Assembly: GCA_963855995.1 (NCBI GenBank)
Contig: OY979724.1
Coordinates: 4,850,558-4,914,557 of the forward strand
Reading direction: 5' to 3'
Length of the DNA stretch: 64,000 nt
Origin: Muricea muricata
Lineage: Eukaryota > Cnidaria > Anthozoa > Malacalcyonacea > Plexauridae
This document shows, in pieces, positions 1 through 11,559 of this stretch (position 1 is the stretch's first letter; each line of letters opens with the position of its first letter). The notes below the pieces were generated by a model, which did no database searches, was not told where the DNA came from, and saw only the letters and a list, made by a program, of their open reading frames with translations. Both the position numbers and the translations under genes were made by a program.

Positions 1-739
1 AAAGCCTATAAAATTCATCGTAAATAATTTTTAAGTACGAATACAGTTTAGTTATAGCCAACGTCAAAAGTTGTGTCATTGACTTATAAAGTAATGTCGA
101 GTTGAGTTAGAAACATTCTACCAAAGATGTTGTACATGGTCATTTTAACGAAAAGCTAATGCAATTAAGAAAAATCTGGACACAATCTCTTGTCAAAACC
201 CACCAGCCGATTAGGACGAGCGAACAGAAATCAAACTTCTTGCAGCCATTTACAATTGGATTTCAGCTTGGAAAGTGAACTGTGTCTGCCCTCTCAAAAA
301 ATCTTTATTAAATCGAAATTATACTTGAGTTGATTAAATTCCTGACCAAGTTAGTATTATGATTGCAATCTACTAGTATATTGGAATATTGTGGTGCGGG
401 ATTTATGGCTTTTGAAAAATGCTTCAATTTCCAAGCTTAATTATGGTAGCATTCCGTTGCAGTAAACGTTTGTTCACAGTGTATCTGATGTTCCATAGAA
501 ATGTTTACAATCATACGCAGCCTTGCACCGTGAATGTCCAACGATCATTCAAATGTTATTACAGGTAGTTTTGATTATGGAAGGTGTGAAATATAGAGTA
601 AATTTCGGTAAAGATCATTTGGATAATTAAGATTGACATAGAAAATTGTCGACGTGAACACTGCGTATGGAAGCATAATTGTGTATACCCGTATTACCCT
701 AGATTCTAAAACAACAATACCGGTTCAAAAGACGTTATT
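1..739. other. No gene seen
   Basis: AT-rich sequence with no convincing reading frame, splice pattern or repeat. It ends at the left boundary of the tandem duplication. Confidence 0.6.
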
Positions 740-3700
740 TGTAGCATTAATCCTTTGCTACCTTATAGTGCGTATAATTGATGACATTGGCTGAGTCCAT
801 ATCAGAAAGATTTTTGGTCAAGCTAAGATGGAACATACGACTGACAGCGAGCTTACACCGTCTCATATAAACCAAAGCACCAACTATTAATCGTATCTTT
901 CCTCGATGAAGAGAGTTGAAACAAGACTTAAATGAGTTTTCTTTGAAATACATTTAATTATAAGGAAAATATCCTGTTTTAACCATAATGCTTGTGCTCA
1001 GTTAAAGAAAGAATAATTTATGGTGGAAATCCATCGTTTACAATTCCATCCGGACGTGTTTTCGTCGAAAACAAACTTTATGACGGTAGTTTGTTTTTTA
1101 AGAAATTCAAGTATTCACAAGAGATCTCAAACGTTTGCAAGAACAAGTTGTTATGACCTTTTATCACTGTCACATTATAGCGGAAAATCGTTTGCTCATG
1201 AATAAAATGGATTGAGACAAATCAAGGATGCCACTAGTAACTACCGCTACTATGAACACTATTGTAAATTCCTACCTTGACAAGAATGTTCCTTTCAAGC
1301 AGCGATTACATTTGCAGTCTGCGAATTTTAGCGTTAAACACAACGCAAGTGGTATATATACAGCTATTGTCCATTTAATTATAAACACTCTGTCAAGCAG
1401 GGATTTTCCCAAAGGGAAAACATGAATTTTAAACACAATTCCTACTAACCATGAACTGTATCATGCCCTTATATGGTGGTTTGCACAGCTGGTTGTTGTT
1501 TTGCTATTGTTATTGAATATCGTTGATCACGATCCCTAACCGCTGACAAGCGACCATAGAAAGCGACACAAACATTTTGATCTGAAATATAAATTCCTTA
1601 TGTCACGAATTTTTCTCCAACATTTTTTTGATTACAGTATAAAGACAATTTTAAATCACAACCAGTAGAATTTCTGTAACATTCGACCTAGTTTATACGT
1701 AACTGACAGTACTTGTGATATCACATTGTATACGTGACTTTTCAAAAATCATTATTTATTTTATTTAACATATTACATATAAATGCAAAGACCTAGTTGA
1801 TCATTACGAATGCAGTTTTAGTTATATTCTATCGTAGGCAATTTCACAGACACTTATCATACAGTATGATGTCAAAAGTTGTGTTATACATATAATATAG
1901 TGTCGAGTTCAGTTAGAAATATTTTACCAAAGACAGGAGGTTCATTGCCATTTTAACCAAACTCCAACGCAATTAACAAAAATCTGGGTACAATTTCGTA
2001 TAAAACGAGCGAACAGAACCCATAATTCGTTCAAACTGCTCATTGGATTTTCGGCAATTGCTCATAATTAACTGAGGGGCCGTTTGGCATGATACCATTG
2101 TGTCGCTGCGCAGTGTTAGATCGGTAAACTTTTAACTACTGTATTTAGTTTGTTGCATTAAACATCCCGAGATGCATGCGCTGGCTTAGAACTCAGCGAC
2201 CTTTACTTCGCATATATAACAGGAAGTGTATTGGTGTTAAAATAAATCTAAATCAAAAGTCGTGATAATTTTGAAACCGGAAAAATACTATCGAAATTTG
2301 TAGCATTAATCCTTTGCTACCTTATAGTGCGTATAATTGATGACATTGGCTGAGTCCGTATCAGAAAGATTTTTGGTCAAGCTAAGATGGAACATACGAC
2401 TGACAGCGAGCTTACACCGTCTCATATAAACCAAAGCACCAACTATTAATCGTATCTTTCCTCGATGAAGAGAGTTGAAACAAGACTTAAATGAGTTTTC
2501 TTTGAAATAGATTTAATTATAAGGAAAATATCCTGTTTTAACCATAATGCTTGTGCTCAGTTAAAGAAAGAATAATTTATGGTGGAAATCCATCGTTTAC
2601 AATTCCATCCGGACGTGTTTTCGTCGAAAAAAACTTCATGACGGTCGTTTGTTTTTTAAGAAATTCAAGTATTCACAAGAGATCTCAAACGTTTGCAAGA
2701 ACAAGTTGTTATGACCTTTTATCACTGTCACATTATAGCGGAAAATCGTTTGCTCATGAATAAAATGGATTGAGACAAATCAAGGACGCCACTAGTAACT
2801 ACCGCTACTATGAACACTATTGTAAATTCCTACCTTGACAAGAATGTTCCTTTCAAGCAGCGATTACATTTGCAGTCTGCGAATTTTAGTTAAAACACAG
2901 CGCAAGTGGATATATATACACAGCTATTGTCCATTTAATTATAAACACTCTGTCAAGCAGGGATTTTCCCGAAGGGAAAACATGAATTTTAAACACAATT
3001 CCTACTAACCATGAACTGTATCATGCCCTTATATGGTGGTTTGCACAGCTGGTTGTTTGTTTTGTTATTGAAATATCGTTGATCACGATCCCTAACCGCT
3101 GACAAGCGACAAAAACATTTTGATCTGAAATATAAATTCCTTATGTCACGAATTTTTCTCCAACATTTTTTTGATTACATTATAAAGATAATTTTAAATC
3201 ACAACCAGTAGAATTTCTGTAACATTCGACCTAGTTTATACGTAACTGACAGTACTTGTGATATCACATTGTATACATGACTTTTCAAAAATCATTATTT
3301 ATTTTATTTAACATATTACATATAAATGCAAAGACCTAGTTGATCATCACGAATGCAGTTTTAGTTATATTCTATCGTAGGCAATTTCACAAACACTTAT
3401 CATACAGTATGATGTCAAAAGTTGTGTCATACATATAATATAGTGTCGCGAGTTAGAAAGATTTTACCAAAGACAGGAGGTACATTGTCATTTTAACCAA
3501 ACTCCAACGCAATTAACAAAAATCTGGGTACAATTTCGTATAAAACGAGCGGACAGAACCCATAATTCGTTCAAACTGCTCATTGGATTTTCGGCAATTG
3601 CTCATAATTAACTGAGGGGCCGTTTGGCATGATACCATTGTGTCGCTGCGCAGTGTTAGATCGGTAAACTTTTAACCAATGTATTTAGTTTGTTGCATTA

Positions 3701-3834
3701 AACATCCTGAGATGCATGCGCTGGCTTAGAACTCAGCGACCTTTACTTCGCATATATAACAGGAAGTGTATTGGTGTTAAAATAAATCTAAATCAAAAGT
3801 CGTAATAATTTTGAAACCGGAAAAATACTATCGA
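740..3834. repeat. Direct tandem duplication, unit about 1.55 kb
   Basis: Two nearly identical copies lie head to tail: about 740-2298 and 2299-3834. Both start at TGTAGCATTAATCC and differ by scattered substitutions and small indels. For example, a GCGTTAAACAC stretch at about 1330 is altered at about 2890, and a few bases are missing near 3100. No conserved protein frame is shared: frames of about 60-70 codons exist in both copies but are broken differently. High similarity suggests a recent duplication. A diverged relative lies at about 11.56-13.74 kb, on the other side of the RNase L-like gene. Confidence 0.9.
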
Positions 3835-4440
3835 ATGACACAATGTCCAATTGGAGATGTTTATCTATTACTGAAATAATATGATTTTGAGTGCAATTTG
3901 GTAACAGCATGTACTAGTAAGTTCTCAAGGACATCAATAATCATTAATTTTATATGTGAAATTTGCGTTTTAGGCAACTTTTCACATGCTTGTAACATGC
4001 GATCGAAAGTCAAGTTCACGTGTGAAATCAACAAATTACTCGTTGCGATCTGGTGATTTACTTTAATGCATCAAGCCATCAACATCATTTTACCTTGCTT
4101 CTTGTCCTGGCTAAGCGGGAACACACAAACAGCCATGCTATAGTACATGACTTCACACACATGGTTAGTGGGTCTACTAGTCAAATCACACCGATCCCAA
4201 TTGCACATGTTCAAACTACAATCAACTTGTCAAGGAATATTGTATCAGGAATAGATCATACGCTATAGCAACCATTGCATAATTAAATAAAAGATTCCTA
4301 AATGACAGAATGCTTTAAATAGTCAATGGTTTGAATAAAATTATCGGGAAAGATAAATAACATTTGGAGTACAGTACGTTTGAACATAATATATGAAATA
4401 CGACAACTGGAACTTTATTGCCATATACCTTCAAATTAAT
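3835..4440. repeat. Single-copy continuation of the repeat family
   Basis: This stretch follows the tandem units and is clearly related to about 13.03-13.75 kb. Shared features include the run of TGTGAAAT-like motifs and the segment containing AGGAATATTG and ATCAGGAATAGA. A 71-codon frame at 4053-4268 is not preserved in the related copy, so it is not called as a gene. Confidence 0.7.
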
Positions 4441-4640
4441 CTCTTCAAAGCTTGTACTTAATCAGGAACATTTTTTAACAAAGTTAATAAATGCATGATA
4501 ATTAGGATACAACTGTATCAAAGTTAAGGGCATAGCTTTATCAGATGGTTGACCTGTATTGGGGTTGAAAAAGATATCATGTGACATAAATATGGTTCAT
4601 TTATTGGGTAATTAGCTTATTAATTATTCATGAATTTCAC

Positions 4641-4697
4641 AAATATATATATATGTATAATGTCAACCAATGTAAATATATATAATGTCAACCAATG

Positions 4698-4735
<38 letters not shown>
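4641..4735. repeat. TA microsatellites
   Basis: Short TA runs with intervening copies of TGTCAACCAATGT. Confidence 0.9.
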
Positions 4736-4740
<5 letters not shown>

Positions 4741-5016
4741 AGGGATAAAAATAAAACCATATATATGAAGAAAGTGCTCAATACCGAAGTAGAGCGGAAT
4801 AGACAATGAAATAGACTTTGGTTACTTCATAAAGTTTTATTCACAACAAATCTGTTTCGTATGACAAGCAATGCTTGCCACACTCGTCAGGTGATGATCG
4901 CGTCTGATGCTTGCCACACCTCGAATGCTTGCCGAATGCTTGCCACCAATTATATATATATATATATTTGTTTATAATTATTCCAAATAAATGGAATTTG
5001 TAACACAGGTAATTTA

Positions 5017-6744
<1,728 letters not shown>

Positions 6745-6750
6745 TTTAAT
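6745..6750 (-). terminator. Candidate polyadenylation signal (ATTAAA) of the RNase L-like gene
   Basis: On the minus strand an ATTAAA hexamer lies about 50 nt beyond the stop codon at 6801. It is the common variant of AATAAA. Placement is plausible, but there is no transcript evidence. Confidence 0.35.
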
Positions 6751-6800
6751 GATCAGCTTGAGGGTTTCGGATTACCCTGCCGGGCTTTACTTTACATACC

Positions 6801-9800
6801 TTATCTGATACATATGTTATTCAAAAAACATTTGATATCATCTCTTGTCTTGTCCCAGCCATAAGTGGTTACCGGCTTGTAGACTTCTATCACAAGATCA
6901 GGGAAGCATTTCAAAAACACAAAGTCATTAAACAGCATCTCTTCGATTGGTTTCGGTGTTGGAAAGGTATTGTCTCGATAATGTACGTATGTATTCCGTA
7001 TGAATCGTACCAACTCCACGGCAGACGAGGTTCTATATTTTCTTCGTCTCTTCATCTCATGGTAGATCTTATTCATGTCCGTCGACCTGTTCCAGTCTTT
7101 ATGTTTGACTACGATGCTGAAACGTTTCTCTAAGTCTTGTTCAACTTGAGTCAAAGAGGAATGGTGGCGCTTTGAACGAGGACACTCGAATTCTTTCTGA
7201 TTTCCAACGACTTCTAAGAAATCAACCTTTTCTTTATTCGACCAGAATAAAGGATGCTCTAATGCTTTTGCCGCGCTTGGCCGATTATTTTCGTTGCTTT
7301 CAAGCATTTCCTTTACCAGATGGGTGGCTTCGGGAAAAAGAGAGTCATCCCATCCTTCCATTTTACCATTCATTATGTTTGCTTCTCTTTCATGAGAAAC
7401 TTGTAGTTCAGTTTTATTCGCACAATTATTGGGATGAAATGGGTGTTTCTGCCCCGAAAGAATATAATGAAGGAGAAGACCGCATGAAAACACGTCTGCT
7501 GCTTGACCGAAACAAGTCGGGTCAACACCATACTTCATGGACTTCAGCACTTCAGGAGCAATCCAACATCTTGCATCTGCAATCGCACCACATCTTCTGG
7601 TACACTCGCTATACATAGTACGACTAAAACCAAGGTCGGCAAACTTCAAGCACAATTTTGGATGTACTTTGTAAAGAATATTTATAGGCGTTATATCCAC
7701 TCGCAGGATTTGTTGTTTGTGTAAAAACTGAAGTCCCATAACGACATCTTTACAAAGGTGAGTGGCTTCTGCAGTATCAATTGTGCTTCCATCAAGAAAC
7801 TGCTCAAGACTTCCTTCCATCAGCTCCAAACATAAGTACGAAAAATCTTCATCTTCAAAGAAAGATATATAGCGAACAACATGCTCGGAATCAGCAAGAG
7901 CGACGAGATTTTCGACTTCTCTCTTGTCTTCTGAGTTTTTTAAACGCAATTTTTTGGCGCGTCTTACAGCGACTTCTCTGCCATCCTCCTTATTAATTCC
8001 AGCAAAAACATGGCAAAACGAATCACTTCCTATGTGTTCTCTGTGATACCAAACTTGATTAACAACTTTACATTCCTGCCGCCTAGCAACCTTCGCCAAC
8101 AGGTCTTTACAACTGTCAAAAACGGACGCCCAAGGTATAACAATGGGAATAGTGTCGATTTCTATTGGTTTCGTCAGAAGATCTCGAAGAGAAGGGCAAT
8201 CATTTGCAACGTCAAGACAACACATCCCAGACTGGTCAGGACTGTATACATCCACTCCGTGTAACAATAATTGTTTGGCGATTTTGCAGTAAACGGAATC
8301 GTAAGTAATTTGTATTTCATTTAACTTTTGTTCATTTGTCGATTCATCTTTTCCTGCTTTCTTCGCAGGTGGTTGCCCATCGTCTTCACTACGCTTGTCG
8401 TTAGTGGCTTGAAAAGGCAATGGTTGCTGTTCATCAAACATACCAAATTTAACGATGTTTTGACAGCAAAGGCGTAGAGGTGACTCTAAAGCAAGATGGC
8501 TCGTTCCAGCCGTCATTAGAATGAGTTCAACCAAAATAGTTTTCCAGTGTGTATGCTTTGATTTGTCCTTACAAATTGATCTTAAAATGGAAAGCTTGAC
8601 GTTTTCTCCAATGGAATCTTCCTTGCAAGCAAGTTCAACCAAAGCTCTACTAAGTAGAAAATCCTCTGATTCGATGAGAACACTCAAAATGGTCTCTTCT
8701 TGTTTGTCAGCTACCCATGGATCAAGTTTCTTTTGGATAGCACATTTCCAAAACGATTCAGGTTCTTCCGTAACATCAGCATATAAATGTCCTGCTTTCG
8801 TCGAGGCGTACTTTTTCTTAGCTGCGGTAAGGAGCGGTGAATGACCCGACGAATTCTGGTCGCTTGGGTTTGCACCAGCATGTAATAACAACTTCACCGC
8901 TGTCCACGTTCTGCACTCGTGCAAAGGAGTTTCGTCATTAACATTGCGAGCATTGATGTGCACTCCACATTTCAGCAGATGATCCAAAATTCTTTTCATA
9001 ATGCTCTCGAACGTAAAGTCCTCCGTTCCAAATGCCGTGTAATCTTGAGGTGTTTTTAGTGCAATTGACGCCCAAAGGTGTAGTGGTGAGTTTAACAAAG
9101 TGTCCGTATAGTTCACAGCATTTCGAACAGCCTTTTCGTGAGGCCGGAGTAATTCCAAAACATCCACCAATGCCTGTACAACTGCTTTTCTCTGGGCTTC
9201 TTCATTTAGCTCGAGACCTTGCTGGATAAGTAAAATTATCCGATGAAAAATGAACTCGCTCTTTAGAATAACGTTTCTGCTGCTTAACAAAAATCTACAG
9301 ACTTCAAACAATCCTCTGATTGAAGACTGCCAACTATTGTTTTCAGTTGCCACTTTCCACGTATTTGATGATAAGCAAAAGAGCAAAGGTGACTGATCCT
9401 GGTGATTTTTTGTACGGAACATCGTCCCAAATTTCTTGAGTTTCTTACAAATATCCATGACGTCGTCTTGTGCTACATCATAAAGTGGCAGAAGAGTAGC
9501 ATAATGAAAAGCTGTATTCCCATCTGAATCAGTAGTTTGGGGATCGGCGCCCAAGTTGATGAGCAAGGATAAAATACGTGGTACATCCATCACGTTTTTA
9601 CCCCTTACCACGAGCACGACTTCATCAATGTCTGCAACGTTATGAGATTCCTGAATTACATATTGCTGTCGAGCAAAGGTCAAAGCCTCTAAAACATTTG
9701 TTTTGTTGAAAATCGCGTATGGCTTTATCAAATGAGGAAATATTCTGACAGATAACAGAGGAGCCTGACAATAGAGTATGTTAAATACGCCATGAGTCAC

Positions 9801-10649
9801 GGCGTTTGGTTGTTCTTCTTTTAACTGAGAGGTAAACAACTCTTTTTCTGCAACATTCCGGAATATAAACTTTTCGGCAAAGAAAGTAAAGATGCTAGTA
9901 TTGCAGTTATCTTTCAGTTCAAGGTTTGCTCCTTTCTCAATAAGATACCGAGCTTTTGTTGTATCATCATCCTCAAGGGCATAGAATAAGGGGGTTCTAC
10001 CATAGTGATCTCTTGCATCTATCACTACTTCAACCACTTCCATCAAGGTATCTAAAAAATTGTCATCGCCATAGAATACAACCGTCTTGCCTTGGTCATC
10101 TGTTATTTCGAGGTCTAGGCCTGCGTTATACAACGGCTTAACTACATCTTTATGTTCATTTTTTGCAGCATAGAACAAAAGACCTTTCGCATCATCGATT
10201 TCATGCAACTTAAATTCAGCACCACATCCAATCAACTTACAAAGCGCATCCATACTGTGATTACGCTCAGCATAAAACACGGCAGTTTTGCCTTCATCAT
10301 CAGCTATGTTGAGGTCAAAACCCTTATTATGTAATTTATCTACTGTTCCGGAATAATCATATTCAGCAGCGTGGAACAAGACAGCTTTTGCATCAATTTC
10401 ATCCAGCTTAAATTCAGCATCACATTCAATCAACTTACAAAGTGCATCCATACTGTGGTTTCCGATGGCATAAAACAAGGCAGTTTTGCCTTCATCATCA
10501 GTTATGTTGAGGTCAAGACCTGCATCAAACAATCGCTTCACTACAAGTGGAAGATTATTTCTCGCACCATGGAACAAAACAGGTTTTGCGTCTATTCCAT
10601 CCAAGTTAAATTCAGCGCCCCCATTAATTAGCCTACACAGTTCAGCCAT
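6801..10649 (-). CDS. Ankyrin-pseudokinase-KEN ribonuclease, RNase L-like
   Basis: A 1282-residue uninterrupted frame. Residues about 20-250 and 560-610 carry ankyrin motifs; the first two-thirds is mostly helical repeat, with a basic/acidic linker near 752-775. Residues about 865-1137 form a protein kinase domain closest to IRE1/RNase L: VAVRR at 893-897, RVD..P.N around 983-990, DLG at 1005-1007, and the WIAPEVL motif at 1029-1035. Residues about 1138-1270 are a KEN domain. Four residues match the IRE1 nuclease site with identical spacing: Tyr1205, Arg1218, Asn1219 and His1223. Family knowledge: kinase-KEN proteins dimerise and cleave RNA; in RNase L the ankyrin part binds 2-5A. There is no signal peptide or membrane segment, so it should be cytosolic, unlike IRE1. 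The ligand is unknown. The start is supported by an in-frame TAG 9 nt upstream and a G..ATGG context; a strong 3' splice site (exon from 10675) suggests an upstream 5' UTR exon. RNase L of vertebrates is about 740 residues, so this protein is much longer. Confidence 0.9.
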   Translation of the reverse strand: MAELCRLINGGAEFNLDGIDAKPVLFHGARNNLPLVVKRLFDAGLDLNITDDEGKTALFYAIGNHSMDALCKLIECDAEFKLDEIDAKAVLFHAAEYDYSGTVDKLHNKGFDLNIADDEGKTAVFYAERNHSMDALCKLIGCGAEFKLHEIDDAKGLLFYAAKNEHKDVVKPLYNAGLDLEITDDQGKTVVFYGDDNFLDTLMEVVEVVIDARDHYGRTPLFYALEDDDTTKARYLIEKGANLELKDNCNTSIFTFFAEKFIFRNVAEKELFTSQLKEEQPNAVTHGVFNILYCQAPLLSVRIFPHLIKPYAIFNKTNVLEALTFARQQYVIQESHNVADIDEVVLVVRGKNVMDVPRILSLLINLGADPQTTDSDGNTAFHYATLLPLYDVAQDDVMDICKKLKKFGTMFRTKNHQDQSPLLFCLSSNTWKVATENNSWQSSIRGLFEVCRFLLSSRNVILKSEFIFHRIILLIQQGLELNEEAQRKAVVQALVDVLELLRPHEKAVRNAVNYTDTLLNSPLHLWASIALKTPQDYTAFGTEDFTFESIMKRILDHLLKCGVHINARNVNDETPLHECRTWTAVKLLLHAGANPSDQNSSGHSPLLTAAKKKYASTKAGHLYADVTEEPESFWKCAIQKKLDPWVADKQEETILSVLIESEDFLLSRALVELACKEDSIGENVKLSILRSICKDKSKHTHWKTILVELILMTAGTSHLALESPLRLCCQNIVKFGMFDEQQPLPFQATNDKRSEDDGQPPAKKAGKDESTNEQKLNEIQITYDSVYCKIAKQLLLHGVDVYSPDQSGMCCLDVANDCPSLRDLLTKPIEIDTIPIVIPWASVFDSCKDLLAKVARRQECKVVNQVWYHREHIGSDSFCHVFAGINKEDGREVAVRRAKKLRLKNSEDKREVENLVALADSEHVVRYISFFEDEDFSYLCLELMEGSLEQFLDGSTIDTAEATHLCKDVVMGLQFLHKQQILRVDITPINILYKVHPKLCLKFADLGFSRTMYSECTRRCGAIADARCWIAPEVLKSMKYGVDPTCFGQAADVFSCGLLLHYILSGQKHPFHPNNCANKTELQVSHEREANIMNGKMEGWDDSLFPEATHLVKEMLESNENNRPSAAKALEHPLFWSNKEKVDFLEVVGNQKEFECPRSKRHHSSLTQVEQDLEKRFSIVVKHKDWNRSTDMNKIYHEMKRRRKYRTSSAVELVRFIRNTYVHYRDNTFPTPKPIEEMLFNDFVFLKCFPDLVIEVYKPVTTYGWDKTRDDIKCFLNNICIR

Positions 10650-10675
10650 AACTTTAAGCTAGTCATATGAAGTAA

Positions 10676-10677
10676 CT
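10676..10677 (-). other. Candidate 3' splice site in the 5' UTR of the RNase L-like gene
   Basis: Read on the minus strand, a pyrimidine-rich run (CTCTCTGTTATTCTAG) ends at this AG, 26 nt upstream of the start ATG. An in-frame TAG between the splice site and the ATG means the upstream exon would be non-coding. Confidence 0.45.
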
Positions 10678-10871
10678 AGAATAACAGAGAGTGTACTATC
10701 ACTTCATTTTCCTTGTATGTCTTTCAGGACCTTGATTATTTTAATAGATGGATCTAGTCTCTCCCCACAATTCTTCCCCAAAATATTGAAGTCAAGACTG
10801 TCAAGTTGCACAGTAGTTTTGAAAATAACTCAAGAAAAGTAGCAAATTCCCGTCTAGAAACAAAAACCTGC

Positions 10872-11141
10872 ATGTTATACAAGGCCATTATCGATATATT
10901 CATTATAAACCATATGAACGTAACGTTGAGGGAAGACCTGACATGGATACATTTAAACCGGGACTTGTTCCACGAAAATCAAATCGATGAATTACGAAAA
11001 GCTGGTGAAAATGAGATTTTACTGATTTTAAAAATAGAAAATAAACTTTGGGTTAAATGGTTAACACATTGCAAGCAACTTCTTGAAAAAAGTAAATGTC
11101 TAGTGGTAATAAATTTAGCCGTAACATCCATTTTTTCTTAG
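10872..11141 (+). CDS. Small ORF, possible CARD/death-fold-like domain
   Basis: The frame from the ATG at 10872 gives 89 residues. The pattern of hydrophobic positions resembles a six-helix death-fold (CARD-like) domain: a first helix with AIIDIF, then LREDLTWIHL, LFHENQIDELR, and a late helix with WVKWLTHCKQLL. I could not match it to a named protein, and composition alone could mislead. It is divergent from the RNase L-like gene, about 200 bp from its first visible exon. It could be a real small gene, one exon of a larger gene, or a relic. No splice sites or poly(A) signal were established. Confidence 0.25.
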   Translation: MLYKAIIDIFIINHMNVTLREDLTWIHLNRDLFHENQIDELRKAGENEILLILKIENKLWVKWLTHCKQLLEKSKCLVVINLAVTSIFS

Positions 11142-11559
11142 AAAACATTTGTATTCAATTCTTTACAAAACAAAAGGCAGATGAATGGTTGAATTACGTT
11201 ATGTACTGTTGGAACCTAAAACAAAGGAGAGGACAGTCTAAAAGTTGAAATACATGACTGAAGAAACTGAAAAAATGAAGAAAGACACAAAAACATTACA
11301 ACAATCCATATTAGGACTGACAGTACTACGTAAGATACATGTACAGTCCACATTTTGTAGCAGAAAAGTTTAAAACAAGATAAATTATATATATAGTCTA
11401 TTAGACAAGATAAACTATATTACAAAATAAATGATAATGGCTAACAATAATTATACAAGAAGTCGTTTACTATTTCAAAATAAGTAAACATATCTATGTA
11501 ATATCTACTGCCGTTAAATTTGATGATCCAGCCTAAATTAAAAAACCAGCAACGTCGTG

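Noticed and set aside
7172..10631. Several plus-strand frames of 60-150 codons
   Set aside because: They are antisense shadows of the long ankyrin-kinase-KEN frame.
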